The position numbers were made by a program, and so were the translations under genes. A stretch of DNA of 64,000 nucleotides from an uncultured Pseudomonadota bacterium (lineage in GTDB: Bacteria > Pseudomonadota > Gammaproteobacteria > Burkholderiales > SG8-39): positions 1-64,000 of the forward strand of contig CAIXPL010000029.1 of the NCBI GenBank assembly GCA_903921325.1. Reading direction: 5' to 3'. Below the pieces are notes generated by a model that saw only the letters and a list, made by a program, of their open reading frames with translations, made no database searches and was not told the origin of the DNA. Shown here in pieces: positions 7,816 through 18,035 of this stretch (positions are counted from its first letter, which is position 1; every line of letters starts with the position of its first letter).

Positions 7816-7886
7816 CGGCACTGCCGGTCGCCTGGCAGGCACGCGAGCAAGAGCGCGAACGGCGTGCCCGGCAGGACGCTCGACAT
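7812..7886 (-). CDS. Putative 24-residue bridging mini-ORF between fba and purC
   Basis: The ATG at 7886 follows the fba TAG without a gap, and the TGA of the mini-ORF overlaps the purC ATG (ATGA). The peptide begins [19 protein letters not shown], short and hydrophobic in the middle. There is no evident Shine-Dalgarno for purC, so coupling through this frame is plausible. Confidence 0.3.
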   Translation of the reverse strand: MSSVLPGTPFALLLACLPGDRQCR

Positions 7887-8903
7887 CTAGGTCGCCTTCC
7901 GATCCAGCTCAGACCGATAGGTGCCGCTCGCCGCCAGCCGGTTCATTTGCGCGCGATGCAGCAAGGCCGCCTGCGCCGCTGCGACATTGGCCACCTTGCC
8001 GCCCCAGGCTTTCAGGGCCGGTTGCTGCAAGGCACGGCCATAAGAGAACGACAGCTTCCACGGGCCGCCACCCAGCTTGTTCATGCGATCCAGGTGATCA
8101 GTGGCGAGCTCATCGCTCTGACCACCGGAGAGAAACGCAATTCCGGGTACAGCAGCAGGGACGCAGCGCTTCAAAGTGCGCAAAGTGCGCTCGGCCACTT
8201 CCTGCGCGCCGGCTTGTTGAGCGCATTTCGTACCTGAAATCACCATGGAAGGTTTGAGCACCATCTGCTCCAGGCTCACGCGCTGATTTACCAGCGCAGC
8301 GAACGTCTCATGCAATGCCCATTCAGTGATGCGCTCACACGTGTCAATGCTGTGATCACCATCCATGATCACTTCAGGTTCAACAATCGGCACCAACCCG
8401 TTGGCCTGGCAAATCGCGGCGTAGCGGGCGAGTGCATGGGCATTGGCCGTCAGGCAACCGTGACTCGGCATGCCTTTGCCAATATTGATCACCGCACGCC
8501 ACTTGGCGAACTTGGCACCCAGGGTGACGTACTGCGCGCAGCGCGCAGCTAGCCCGTCCAATCCTTCGGTAACCTGCTCACCGGGGCACAGCGCCAGATC
8601 CTTGGCGCCGGCGTCGACCTTGATGCCGGGGATGATGCCATTGCGCTCGAGCAGCACCGGGAAAGGCGTTCCGTCGGCAGACTTCTGACGCAGCGTCTCG
8701 TCATAGAGAATCACGCCGCTGATGCTCTCACCGAGCCCTGCGGTGGTGAACAGCAAGTCGCGGTAAGCGCGCCGGTTCTCCTCCACGTTCTCGACCGCAA
8801 TACGCTCAAAGCGCTTGCCGATCGTGCCATTGGATTCATCGGCCGCGAGAATTCCGCGTCCCCCGGCCACCATGGCCTGGGCTACCCGGGCGAGTTCACT
8901 CAT
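7887..8903 (-). CDS. Class I (Schiff-base) fructose-bisphosphate aldolase
   Basis: The enzyme cleaves fructose 1,6-bisphosphate to DHAP and glyceraldehyde 3-phosphate. It is the eukaryote-like class I form: [18 protein letters not shown] near the N-terminus, [28 protein letters not shown], the Schiff-base lysine in [21 protein letters not shown] and [18 protein letters not shown] at the end. There are no metal ligands of class II. ATG 8903 has GGAGG at a good distance (338 residues). The 200 bases upstream contain TAGAAT at 8962-8957 on the minus strand with a poor -35, perhaps an internal promoter. Related gene orders usually carry a class II aldolase here. Confidence 0.94.
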   Translation of the reverse strand: MSELARVAQAMVAGGRGILAADESNGTIGKRFERIAVENVEENRRAYRDLLFTTAGLGESISGVILYDETLRQKSADGTPFPVLLERNGIIPGIKVDAGAKDLALCPGEQVTEGLDGLAARCAQYVTLGAKFAKWRAVINIGKGMPSHGCLTANAHALARYAAICQANGLVPIVEPEVIMDGDHSIDTCERITEWALHETFAALVNQRVSLEQMVLKPSMVISGTKCAQQAGAQEVAERTLRTLKRCVPAAVPGIAFLSGGQSDELATDHLDRMNKLGGGPWKLSFSYGRALQQPALKAWGGKVANVAAAQAALLHRAQMNRLAASGTYRSELDRKAT

Positions 8904-9109
8904 CAAACGCCTCCATCGTCAAAAACCTGACAGGTTCAAAATTCTGCGAAGCCGCGATTCTACAACCGCTGCCGCAGGCGTGCCCGAAGCACGGCAGTCG
9001 CCGCCGGGCGCCGCTCAGACAGGGTGAACTGCCGCGAGCGCCAGGCGCCCTGTACGACTCAGGTCATGTCGGTTGAGGATGGGCGAGACTTGCCCCTCGC
9101 AGCCAGCCC

Positions 9110-10549
9110 TCAGGGCCGCCGATGCTCACCCACTTTGACGATCTTCATGGTGTTGGTGCCACCGGCCTTGCCAATCGGTTCGCCAAAGGACACCACAATG
9201 ATGTCGCCGACATTGACCACGGACGAATCGAGCAACACCTGTTCTGCTTCCTCGAGCAGGGCCTCGCGGTCATGTCCGGCATAGCTGATCATCAGCGGAT
9301 AGACATCGCGATAGATGCTCATCCGGTAGCGCGCTGCGGTCTCGGTGGTAAGCGCATAGATGGGCACCCCGCAATTGAGGCGTGACATCCACAGCGCGGT
9401 TGAGCCGGACTGGGTCAGCGCAACGATAGCCTTCACCTTGAGGTGGAAGGCGGTAAACAAGGTTGCCATCGCAATTGATTGATCAACGCGGGTGAATACG
9501 CGATCAAGAAACTCCCGATCCAGGGTGAGCGACACGGATTTTTCTGCTTCGACACAGATCCGGTGCATCGACTCGATGGTCTCGACCGGATACATGCCGC
9601 TGGCGCTCTCGGCCGAGAGCATCACCGCGTCGGTGCCATCGAGCACCGCATTGGCCACATCAGACACCTCGGCGCGGGTTGGCACCGGGCTGGCGATCAT
9701 CGATTCCATCATCTGGGTAGCCGTGATGGTCAGCTTGTTCTGCTCGCGAGCGACCCTGATCATGCGTTTTTGCAAGGCCGGCACCGAAGCATCGCCCACC
9801 TCGACAGCCAGATCGCCACGCGCCACCATGATGCCGTCACAGGCGGCCAGAATGTCATCCAGGGCGGCTGGCTCAACCGCCTCAGCACGCTCGATCTTGG
9901 CAATCAACAAGGCCGAGCCACCCGCAGCTTGCATCAACACACGCGCAAGGTACATATCGCGTCCGCTCTTCGGAAACGACACGGCCAGGTAATCCGCACG
10001 CAACTGCGCGGCCACCCGGATATCGTCCATGTCCTTGGGTGTAAGCGCCGGCGCAGTGAGCCCGCCACCCTGCCGGTTGATGCCCTTGTTGTTCGACAAC
10101 ACTCCGCCGGCCTCGACGCGGCAATGCACCTCTTGTCCGGTCACCGACTCGGTGCGCAGGCGCACCTTGCCATCATCGAGCAGCAGGATGTCGCCTGGGT
10201 GGACATCGTGGGGTAATTCCTTGTAATCGATGCCAACGCGGGTTTCATCACCCTCTTCGCACTCGGCATCGAGCACGAACGCCTCGCCCGCTCTCAGCGT
10301 GATCAAGCCATCCTTGAATTTGCCGATGCGGATTTTCGGACCCTGCAAATCGACCATGATCGCCACGGTCTTGCCGGTGCGCTGACAGAGCGAGCGAACC
10401 AGCTGGGCCCGCTTCAGGTGATCGTCGGCCGTCCCGTGGGAGAAGTTCAGCCGAACGACATCGACCCCGGCATGCAACATTCGCTCAAGGGTCGCTTCAT
10501 CACTGGAAGCGGGCCCCAGTGTGGCAACAATCTTTGTGCTTCTAAGCAT
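9110..10549 (-). CDS. pyk: Pyruvate kinase
   Basis: It converts phosphoenolpyruvate and ADP to pyruvate and ATP. At 479 residues it is of normal length. Visible landmarks are TKIVATLGPAS, VVRLNFSHG, MVDLQGPKIRIG, LIAKIERAEAV, the substrate loop GIMVARGDLAVEVG, the catalytic TATQMMESM, EVSDVANAVLDGTDAVMLSAESA and the C-terminal regulatory domain. ATG 10549 has AAGGGG upstream. It stands between pgk and fba in the glycolytic block. Confidence 0.96.
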   Translation of the reverse strand: MLRSTKIVATLGPASSDEATLERMLHAGVDVVRLNFSHGTADDHLKRAQLVRSLCQRTGKTVAIMVDLQGPKIRIGKFKDGLITLRAGEAFVLDAECEEGDETRVGIDYKELPHDVHPGDILLLDDGKVRLRTESVTGQEVHCRVEAGGVLSNNKGINRQGGGLTAPALTPKDMDDIRVAAQLRADYLAVSFPKSGRDMYLARVLMQAAGGSALLIAKIERAEAVEPAALDDILAACDGIMVARGDLAVEVGDASVPALQKRMIRVAREQNKLTITATQMMESMIASPVPTRAEVSDVANAVLDGTDAVMLSAESASGMYPVETIESMHRICVEAEKSVSLTLDREFLDRVFTRVDQSIAMATLFTAFHLKVKAIVALTQSGSTALWMSRLNCGVPIYALTTETAARYRMSIYRDVYPLMISYAGHDREALLEEAEQVLLDSSVVNVGDIIVVSFGEPIGKAGGTNTMKIVKVGEHRRP

Positions 10550-10645
10550 GCGATGCCCCTTCAGGATCTGAAAGAATCAGCCCGCCTCCAGGCTGCTTGC
10601 AGCACTGTATTCGATTCCAGACAGGGCGATCATCGCCACGATGCC

Positions 10646-10687
10646 ATTAGCGCGACTTTAGGCACAATTAGAGCGACTTTAGGCGCT
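10646..10687. repeat. Two tandem 21-bp repeats just after pgk
   Basis: Copies at 10646-10666 and 10667-10687 share 18 of 21 bases around the core GCGACTTTAGGC (plus-strand reading). The second copy runs into the pgk stop codon. The function is unknown; a protein site upstream of pyk or a simple duplication are both possible. Confidence 0.6.
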
Positions 10688-11882
10688 ATGCGCTGGCCGC
10701 CGCGTCCGCCCGCGCCATCAGCACCGCCAGCGCAGGCAATTGCTTGCCTTCAAGGAATTCGAGGAAGGCGCCACCGCCAGTCGAGATATACGAAATCCTG
10801 TCGGTGATGCCGAACTTGGCGATGGCGGCCACCGTGTCACCTCCGCCGGCAATCGAGAACGCCGGCGATTCTGCAATCGCTTGTGCGAGCGCGCGGGTGC
10901 CACCGGCGAATGCCTCAAATTCGAACACACCAACCGGGCCATTCCAGACGATCGTACCGGCCGCCGCAATCACCTTGGCGAGCTGCGCTGCGGACTGCGG
11001 CCCAATGTCCAGAATCAGATCATCGCTTGCCACGTCAGTGGCAGGCTTCAGCGTTGCAGGAGCGTCGGCCGCGAAGGTTTTGGCGCACACCACATCCACG
11101 GGCAGCGGCACCGATCCGCCGCGCTCAGCCAGGCTGACCATGATGTTATTCGCCTCGTCGACCAGATCCGGCTCAGCCAGCGACTTGCCGATCGGCAGAC
11201 CCTTGGCAAGCAGGAACGTGTTGGCGATGCCACCGCCGACAATCAACTGATCGACCTTCTGTGCGAGCGATCCAAGGATGGTGAGCTTGGTCGATACCTT
11301 GGACCCGGCCACAATTGCCACCAGCGGACGCCTTGGTTCCAGCAGCGCCTTGGAGAGCGCGGCGATCTCGGCTGCCATCAGCGGCCCGGCGCAGGCCACA
11401 GGGGCAAAGCGCGCAATGCCATGCGTGGTCGCCTCGGCCCGATGGGCGGTGCCGAACGCATCGTTTACATAGACATCACACAATGCCGCCATGCGTCGCG
11501 CCAGCGCTTCATCGTCTTTCTTTTCACCGACGTTGCAGCGGCAGTTCTCCAGCATCACCACGCTGCCCGCAGCCACGTTCACACCCTGCTCGACCCAATT
11601 GGCAATCAGCGGCACCGGCCGGCCGAGCAACTCGGCAAGGCGTGCCGCCACCGGGGCAAGACTGTCCTCGGGTCGCACCACTCCTTCCTTCGGGCGCCCC
11701 AGGTGCGAGGTCACCATCACCGCGGCACCGGCCTCCAGCGCCTGACGGATGGCCGGCACCGAGGCACGGATGCGGGTGTCATCGGTGATCGCGCCGGCAT
11801 CATCCTGCGGCACGTTGAGGTCAGATCGAATGAACACCCGCTTGCCAGCAAGCGGGACATCGGACAGGGTGAGAGTACGCAT
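10686..11882 (-). CDS. pgk: Phosphoglycerate kinase
   Basis: PGK transfers phosphate between 1,3-bisphosphoglycerate and ADP. The 398-residue product has the N-terminal substrate loop [54 protein letters not shown], the hinge and ATP-binding glycines in [10 protein letters not shown] and [21 protein letters not shown] and the closing [11 protein letters not shown] and [16 protein letters not shown] 11882 begins [15 protein letters not shown]. No Shine-Dalgarno is evident. A small overlapping frame fills the gap from gap, but it runs on into pgk and is not a bridge. Confidence 0.96.
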   Translation of the reverse strand: MRTLTLSDVPLAGKRVFIRSDLNVPQDDAGAITDDTRIRASVPAIRQALEAGAAVMVTSHLGRPKEGVVRPEDSLAPVAARLAELLGRPVPLIANWVEQGVNVAAGSVVMLENCRCNVGEKKDDEALARRMAALCDVYVNDAFGTAHRAEATTHGIARFAPVACAGPLMAAEIAALSKALLEPRRPLVAIVAGSKVSTKLTILGSLAQKVDQLIVGGGIANTFLLAKGLPIGKSLAEPDLVDEANNIMVSLAERGGSVPLPVDVVCAKTFAADAPATLKPATDVASDDLILDIGPQSAAQLAKVIAAAGTIVWNGPVGVFEFEAFAGGTRALAQAIAESPAFSIAGGGDTVAAIAKFGITDRISYISTGGGAFLEFLEGKQLPALAVLMARADAAASA

Positions 11883-11983
11883 CGGGCTGAGTTATCGGCG
11901 AGCCGATTGATTCGTTTGTTGGTTTGATCAAGGCGGGTACCTGGCTTCGCAACTGGCGTGGCCAGCCGCGGAGCCATACACGA

Positions 11984-12997
<1,014 letters not shown>

Positions 12998-13020
12998 GAC
13001 AAATGATCTCCCTGGATGAC

Positions 13021-13036
13021 GCGCCTGTGAAGGCGC
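13021..13036 (-). other. Small hairpin in the gap leader
   Basis: A perfect 6-bp stem (GCGCCT / AGGCGC) with a 4-base loop lies about 24 bases upstream of the gap start. There is no T run, so it is not a terminator. It could be a leader or processing structure between tkt and gap. Confidence 0.35.
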
Positions 13037-13155
13037 TCTGTTGATTGAAACCTGCGTGCTAAAGCCACTTTTTCTATTTTGCTACCCGTCTGAGCTGCAT
13101 CGCCCTTTCGTCCGATCACTGCACTGAGGGCGTTTCAGCCTCCGCGCAGGGCAAC

Positions 13156-15318
13156 TCAATTCAGCACGGCGCGAACCGCACTCACCACATGCTCGGCAGT
13201 GATTCCGAAGTATTTGAACAGCGCCTTGGCCGGCGCCGATTCACCGAATCGATCAATGGACACCACCGCGCCGTCAATGCCGACATACTTGCGCCAGCCA
13301 TCGCCAACGCCCGCCTCAATCGCCACACGAGGCAAACGATGCGGCAGGACACTGGCGCGCCATGTTGCATCCTGACGATCGAACGCCTCGGTGCAGGGCA
13401 TTGATACGACGCGCACCGCGATGCCTTCCTCGGCAAGGGCCGCGCGTGCGGCGAGCGCGACCTCGATCTCCGAGCCAGTTGCGATCAGCACGGCGCGCTC
13501 CTGCGCCCCGCCCTCGGCCAGCACATAGCCACCGCGCGCGACTTCCGCGAGCTGCGCTTCGCTGCGCTTCTGAAACGCCAGATTTTGCCGCGACAGAATG
13601 AGACAACTCGGACCGTCGCGACGCTCAAGCGCCGCGGTCCAGGCCACGGCAGTCTCGACCGTGTCGCAGGGGCGCCAGACATCCATATTGGGCATCAGAC
13701 GCAGGCTCGCCACATGCTCGATGGGTTGATGAGTCGGACCATCTTCACCCAGCCCGATCGAGTCATGGGTGAACACGAACACATTGCGCAGGCGCATCAG
13801 TGCGGCCATGCGCAGCGCGTTGCGGCTGTAGTCGGAAAACGTCAGAAACGTCCCTGAATAGGGTATCAAGCCACGGTGCAGCGCAACACCATTGGTGATC
13901 GCCGCCATCGCAAATTCACGAACCCCAAAATTCACATAGTTGCCGGCACCAGGGCGCGTCCGATCGGGCACGTCCTCGGCGGCACTGGCGGCATGGGCTG
14001 CGAGGGCGCCATCGGCGGTGTTGCCCGCGGCAGCCGTCGCGGCGAGGTCCTGCTCGGTAATCGCGAGCGAAGCGTGCGTGACCGGCACCGATCCAGACCA
14101 ATTCGTGAACACGCTACCGGCCAGATCCGCAGCCCCACCCAGCCACTCGGGCAGGTGCGGTGCCAGTGCTTCGATAAACCCCTGCGAGGCCTTGCGGCTG
14201 GCAATCGACTCGCCGCGTCCATGAAACGCACGCACGATGTCATTGGCCTGCTCGCGCAGCGTGTCAGGCAGATGCCCGCCCATGCGACGCTCAAACTCAG
14301 CCGCGAGCGTGGGAAATTGGGCACGGTAGCGCGCAAAGCCCGCCACCCATTCCTGCTCGATGCGCATGCCAGTCGCACGCGCATCCCAACGCGCACGAAT
14401 CGCATGGGGAATCTCAAACGGCGGATGTTGCCAGCCAATCGCGGCACGCGTCGCGGCGATCTCGTCCTTGCCCAGCGGTTCGCCATGCGCCTTGGCACTG
14501 CCCTGCCGCGCCGGTGAGCCTTTGCCGATCACGGTCCGGCAGCAAATGAGCGTCGGTTGCGCAGTCTGTGCGCGGGCATAGGCAAGCGCCTGTTCAACCG
14601 CCTTGACATCATGGCCATCGACATCGGGAATGACATGCCAACCGTACGCTTGAAAGCGACGCACGGTGTCATCGGTCATCCAGCCGCGGATCGGACCGTC
14701 GATGGAGATCCCATTGTCATCATAGAGCGCAATCAGCTTGCCCAGACCCCAGGTGCCGGCAAGCGAGGCCGCTTCGTGCGAGATGCCCTCCATCATGCAA
14801 CCGTCACCGAGAAAGACATAAGTGTGATGGTCGACAATCGCATGCCCCGGCCGGTTGAAACTGGTCGCGAGGATGCGCTCGGCAAGTGCCATGCCCACGG
14901 CATTGGCAAACCCTTGTCCCAGCGGTCCGGTCGTGGTCTCCACCCCGGGGGTAACACCCACCTCGGGATGCCCCGGGGTGCGCGAATGCAACTGGCGAAA
15001 CGCTTTGATCTCCTCGATCGGAAGGTCGTACCCGGTCAGATGCAGCAGGGCGTAAATGAGCATCGACCCGTGCCCGTTCGAGAGCACAAAGCGGTCGCGA
15101 TTGGCCCAGTTCGGATTGGTCGGATTGTGGCGCAAACCGCCTTGCCACAGCGCCAGCGCCACTTCGGCCATGCCCATGGGCATGCCCGGATGCCCGGAAT
15201 TAGCCTGCTGCACGGCATCCATTGCAAGCGCACGGATCGCGTTGGCACAGTCGCGGTCGAGGCTGCGATCACGTGCAGCGATCGGGGCAGGTGGCATTGC
15301 AGCGGCATGGCCGGACAT
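13156..15318 (-). CDS. tkt: Transketolase
   Basis: The thiamine-diphosphate enzyme moves two-carbon units in the pentose phosphate pathway. Domains run in the standard order: the ThDP-binding PP domain ([46 protein letters not shown]), the Pyr domain ([34 protein letters not shown]) and the C-terminal domain ([13 protein letters not shown]). ATG 15318 has AGGAG at a good distance and gives 720 residues, longer than the usual 660-690. The excess is an Ala-rich insertion of about 45 residues (around 405-452) between WSGS and the GNYVNFG motif. A frame extension to 15711 is not coding. Confidence 0.95.
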   Translation of the reverse strand: MSGHAAAMPPAPIAARDRSLDRDCANAIRALAMDAVQQANSGHPGMPMGMAEVALALWQGGLRHNPTNPNWANRDRFVLSNGHGSMLIYALLHLTGYDLPIEEIKAFRQLHSRTPGHPEVGVTPGVETTTGPLGQGFANAVGMALAERILATSFNRPGHAIVDHHTYVFLGDGCMMEGISHEAASLAGTWGLGKLIALYDDNGISIDGPIRGWMTDDTVRRFQAYGWHVIPDVDGHDVKAVEQALAYARAQTAQPTLICCRTVIGKGSPARQGSAKAHGEPLGKDEIAATRAAIGWQHPPFEIPHAIRARWDARATGMRIEQEWVAGFARYRAQFPTLAAEFERRMGGHLPDTLREQANDIVRAFHGRGESIASRKASQGFIEALAPHLPEWLGGAADLAGSVFTNWSGSVPVTHASLAITEQDLAATAAAGNTADGALAAHAASAAEDVPDRTRPGAGNYVNFGVREFAMAAITNGVALHRGLIPYSGTFLTFSDYSRNALRMAALMRLRNVFVFTHDSIGLGEDGPTHQPIEHVASLRLMPNMDVWRPCDTVETAVAWTAALERRDGPSCLILSRQNLAFQKRSEAQLAEVARGGYVLAEGGAQERAVLIATGSEIEVALAARAALAEEGIAVRVVSMPCTEAFDRQDATWRASVLPHRLPRVAIEAGVGDGWRKYVGIDGAVVSIDRFGESAPAKALFKYFGITAEHVVSAVRAVLN

Positions 15319-15361
15319 GTGACGAACTCCTGGAAGACGATCAAACCTGCAACGCGGGCGT

Positions 15362-15373
15362 CTATAATTATAG
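15362..15373. promoter_or_regulatory. Palindromic -10 element shared by tkt and the divergent dehydrogenase gene
   Basis: The palindrome CTATAATTATAG offers a perfect TATAAT hexamer on each strand between the two divergent genes. The -35 regions are poor on both sides (GCGTGA and ATCAAA at 17-base spacing), so an activator may be needed. Inference from sequence only. Confidence 0.45.
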
Positions 15374-15426
15374 TCCGATAGCCCGGTTCTCACGCGGCAG
15401 CGGTCAATTCGAACAGGAGCCTGACA

Positions 15427-16302
15427 GTGGCTACGGTTGCTTTTCTGGGTCTCGGAGTGATGGGATTTCCCATGGCTGGCCACTTGGCCACCAAGGGCCA
15501 TCAAGTCACGGTGTACAACCGCAGCGCCGCCAAGGCCGAACGCTGGGTTGCCACCCATGGCGGACGCAGCGCGCCCACACCGGCCGCGGCCGTAGCCGGG
15601 GCTGAATTCGTGTTCGCCTGTGTCGGCGACGATCCGGATGTGCGCGAAGTCGTGCTCGGCCCCGCCGGTGCCATGGCGGCGATGCAAGCCGGTGCGATCC
15701 TGGTCGATCACACCACCGATTCGGCCACGCTGGCTCGCGAGCTCGCTGCCGCCGCCTCGCAGCGCGGATTGGGCTTCATTGATGCGCCGGTGTCAGGCGG
15801 TCAGGCGGGCGCCGAGAACGGGGTGCTGACGGTGATGTGCGGCGGTGAGGCGGCCGACTATGCCCGCGTCGAACCGGTCATTGCCGCCTACGCACGCATG
15901 CAGCGTCTGCTCGGCCCGGCCGGTTCCGGACAATTGGCCAAGATGGTCAACCAGATCTGCATCGCCGGATTGGTGCAGGGGTTGTCTGAAGGCATCGATT
16001 TTGGTCTGCGTTCCGGACTTGATATGGGTGCCGTGCTCGAAGTGATCGCCAAGGGCGCCGCACAATCCTGGCAGATGGAAAATCGCGGCAAGACGATGAT
16101 CGCCGATCAGTTCAATTTTGGGTTTGCGGTTGACTGGATGCGCAAGGACTTGCGCATCTGCCTGGATGAAGCGACCCGCAATGGCGCAGCCCTTGAGGCC
16201 ACGGAATTGGTCAAGCGCTGCTATGACCAGGTGTCAGCCATGGGCGGTGGGCGTTGGGACACATCGAGTCTGATCAAACGTCTGCGGCCGACGCAGCATT
16301 AG
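15427..16302 (+). CDS. NAD(P)-dependent beta-hydroxyacid dehydrogenase (3-hydroxyisobutyrate dehydrogenase / tartronate semialdehyde reductase family)
   Basis: The family reduces or oxidises 3-hydroxy acids or 2-hydroxy-3-oxopropionate. The 291-residue protein starts with the dinucleotide fold [15 protein letters not shown], has the substrate motif [16 protein letters not shown], the catalytic Lys in [11 protein letters not shown] and the late motif [13 protein letters not shown]. The start is GTG 15427 with AGGAG upstream. NAD or NADP use and the exact substrate cannot be told by eye. It leads a short rightward set with a VOC protein and nudC. Confidence 0.85.
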   Translation: MATVAFLGLGVMGFPMAGHLATKGHQVTVYNRSAAKAERWVATHGGRSAPTPAAAVAGAEFVFACVGDDPDVREVVLGPAGAMAAMQAGAILVDHTTDSATLARELAAAASQRGLGFIDAPVSGGQAGAENGVLTVMCGGEAADYARVEPVIAAYARMQRLLGPAGSGQLAKMVNQICIAGLVQGLSEGIDFGLRSGLDMGAVLEVIAKGAAQSWQMENRGKTMIADQFNFGFAVDWMRKDLRICLDEATRNGAALEATELVKRCYDQVSAMGGGRWDTSSLIKRLRPTQH

Positions 16303-16439
16303 AAAGCGAGGACAGCAGGGAATCAGGCCGCCAGGTCATGAGTACCTCAGGGCAACTGGGTATCAGCGCGTCACAACACCAAACCGCTTCGACCTCAGCA
16401 CATCAGGACAATACGACACCAGGACATCAGGAGATTGCC

Positions 16440-17021
16440 ATGACAACCGTCACATCCAGCGCCCCGGCCGCCGCGCCAAGCGGTGCCAACCTCGCGTTCA
16501 GTCATGTAGGCATTTATGTCCACGATCTGGAGACCATGGCGCGCTTCTACTCCGGCGCCCTGGAATTCAACATCACGGATCGTGGCATGCTGGGCAAGAC
16601 TGAACTTGTATTCCTGTCACGCGACCCAGCCGAGCATCACCAGATCGTGCTCGCCTCGGGTCGTCCGGCCACGCTCGAGTTCAACCCCATCAACCAGATT
16701 TCGCTGCGTGCCGACAACCTCGCCGCACTGCGCACCTACCACCAGCGGGTGCTTGCGGCGGGCGCGACCGATATGCAGCCAGTCAGCCACGGCAACGCAT
16801 TGTCGATCTATTTTCGAGACCCCGAGGGTAATCGGCTCGAAGTCTTTATCGATACGCCCTGGTATGTGACCCAGCCGATGCGCATTCCAGTCGATCTGTC
16901 GATCTCCGATGACGCTCTGATGCAAAGCCTGGAGGCGCAGGCGCGAGCCTTGCCGGGCTTCACCTCCAGCGACGCGTGGATGGCAGGGATGGCAGAGCGG
17001 ATGGGATTACCGATTGCATGA
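16440..17021 (+). CDS. VOC (glyoxalase / extradiol dioxygenase superfamily) protein
   Basis: The protein has the paired beta-alpha-beta-beta-beta modules of the VOC fold: LAFSHVGIYVHDLETMARFY with a first metal His, EHHQIVLASG with a second, and YFRDPEGNRLEVFIDTPW with the metal Glu. The His/His/Glu set fits either type I extradiol dioxygenases or glyoxalase-like enzymes. ATG 16440 follows AGGAG (193 residues); an in-frame ATG at 16338 would add a Ser/Thr/His/Gln-rich leader. The nearby acetaldehyde dehydrogenase and hydroxy-oxovalerate aldolase make ring-cleavage chemistry attractive, but this is inference. The stop overlaps an in-frame ATG ahead of nudC (ATGA at 17018). Confidence 0.8.
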   Translation: MTTVTSSAPAAAPSGANLAFSHVGIYVHDLETMARFYSGALEFNITDRGMLGKTELVFLSRDPAEHHQIVLASGRPATLEFNPINQISLRADNLAALRTYHQRVLAAGATDMQPVSHGNALSIYFRDPEGNRLEVFIDTPWYVTQPMRIPVDLSISDDALMQSLEAQARALPGFTSSDAWMAGMAERMGLPIA

Positions 17022-17089
17022 CCTCTCGGGCAATGCCAGAACGGTCAAGCAGCGGTCATCCCAACGACCGGACTGGAATTGCTGATCGC

Positions 17090-17989
17090 ATGACCCTCGG
17101 TGCGATGCCCTTTGCGGCACCAGTGTCCTACGCACCTGGCATCAGCCCGCCGGCCGCGCTCGCGGGGCGCGAGGCGCTTTGGTTCCTCGTGCGCGGCACT
17201 CAGATACTGGTGTCGCAGACCGCCACCGAAGTGCCCCTTCTGCCTCAGCCACCGCTGCCGCTGTTACGTGAACATTATCTGGGCACACTGGGCGCGTCTG
17301 CTGTCCCTGCTGTCCCCTCCGTCGCTGCCGATCGCGCCGTATTCGCCGGCGAGGTGGCCGCGCAATGCGATGCACCCACAGGCTGGCGCTGGAGCGATTT
17401 GCGTCCACTCTTTAGCACTGCGAATGAATCCCTTGTGGCTCTGGCGGGACGAGCGGTACAAATCATCGATTGGGATCGTTCGCACCAGTATTGCGGGCGC
17501 TGTGGCGGGCCCACGCGGCATTCGGCGGGTGACCGATCGCGGGAGTGTCCCGCCTGCGGCCTGTCAGCCTACCCGCGTCTGGCACCGGTCATGATGGCAC
17601 TGGTGCGTCGCCCGCCTGACCGCATCCTGCTCGCCCGTTCACCGCGGTTTCCGGCAGGCATGTACAGCGCCCTGGCCGGCTTCGTTGAAGCCGGTGAAAC
17701 GCTCGAACAATGTGTACACCGCGAGATCGCCGAAGAGGTCGGAATTACAGTGCGCAACCTGCGCTACTTCGCCAGTCAACCGTGGCCGTTTCCGCATTCG
17801 CTGATGATCGCATTCATCTGCGACTATGACGGGGGCGAACTCAATCCTGACCGTGTCGAGATCGAGGCGGCGGAGTGGTTCAGGCTCGACGCCCTGCCGG
17901 CGCTGCCAACCCGCATCAGCATCGCTCGACGATTGATCGATGCAACCGTTGCCGACATGCGCGCGCGCGGCCGCGAGTCAACCGGCTGA
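17090..17989 (+). CDS. nudC: NAD(+) diphosphatase NudC (also RNA de-NADding enzyme)
   Basis: NudC hydrolyses NAD(H) to NMN(H) and AMP and removes NAD caps from RNA. The zinc ribbon is YCGRCGGPTRHS...CPACG, the Nudix box is GFVEAGETLEQCVHREIAEEVGI, and the NADH-pyrophosphatase signature SQPWPFPHSLM follows. ATG 17090 gives 299 residues. Alternatives are ATG 17105 and, in frame, ATG 17018, which overlaps the VOC stop as ATGA. The sequence around 17018 and that around 17090 look like two copies of one start region (MTSRAMP and MTLGAMP), so the true start is uncertain. Confidence 0.92.
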   Translation: MTLGAMPFAAPVSYAPGISPPAALAGREALWFLVRGTQILVSQTATEVPLLPQPPLPLLREHYLGTLGASAVPAVPSVAADRAVFAGEVAAQCDAPTGWRWSDLRPLFSTANESLVALAGRAVQIIDWDRSHQYCGRCGGPTRHSAGDRSRECPACGLSAYPRLAPVMMALVRRPPDRILLARSPRFPAGMYSALAGFVEAGETLEQCVHREIAEEVGITVRNLRYFASQPWPFPHSLMIAFICDYDGGELNPDRVEIEAAEWFRLDALPALPTRISIARRLIDATVADMRARGRESTG

Positions 17990-18035
17990 GCACATCGGCG
18001 CTGGCTCGCCGCCGATGTGCAAACCGGGTTTCGCG

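Noticed and set aside
10740-11927. 395-codon open frame opposite pgk
   Set aside because: Antisense to a fully conserved pgk, no domain.
15319-15711. N-terminal extension of transketolase to 15711
   Set aside because: It crosses the divergent promoter region and the start of the opposite gene; ATG 15318 has a strong Shine-Dalgarno and fits the family.
16303-16439. Bridge from the dehydrogenase stop to the VOC start
   Set aside because: The frame that ends on the VOC ATG begins at a stop at 16339 and holds no ATG or GTG; only an in-frame extension of the VOC gene is possible.
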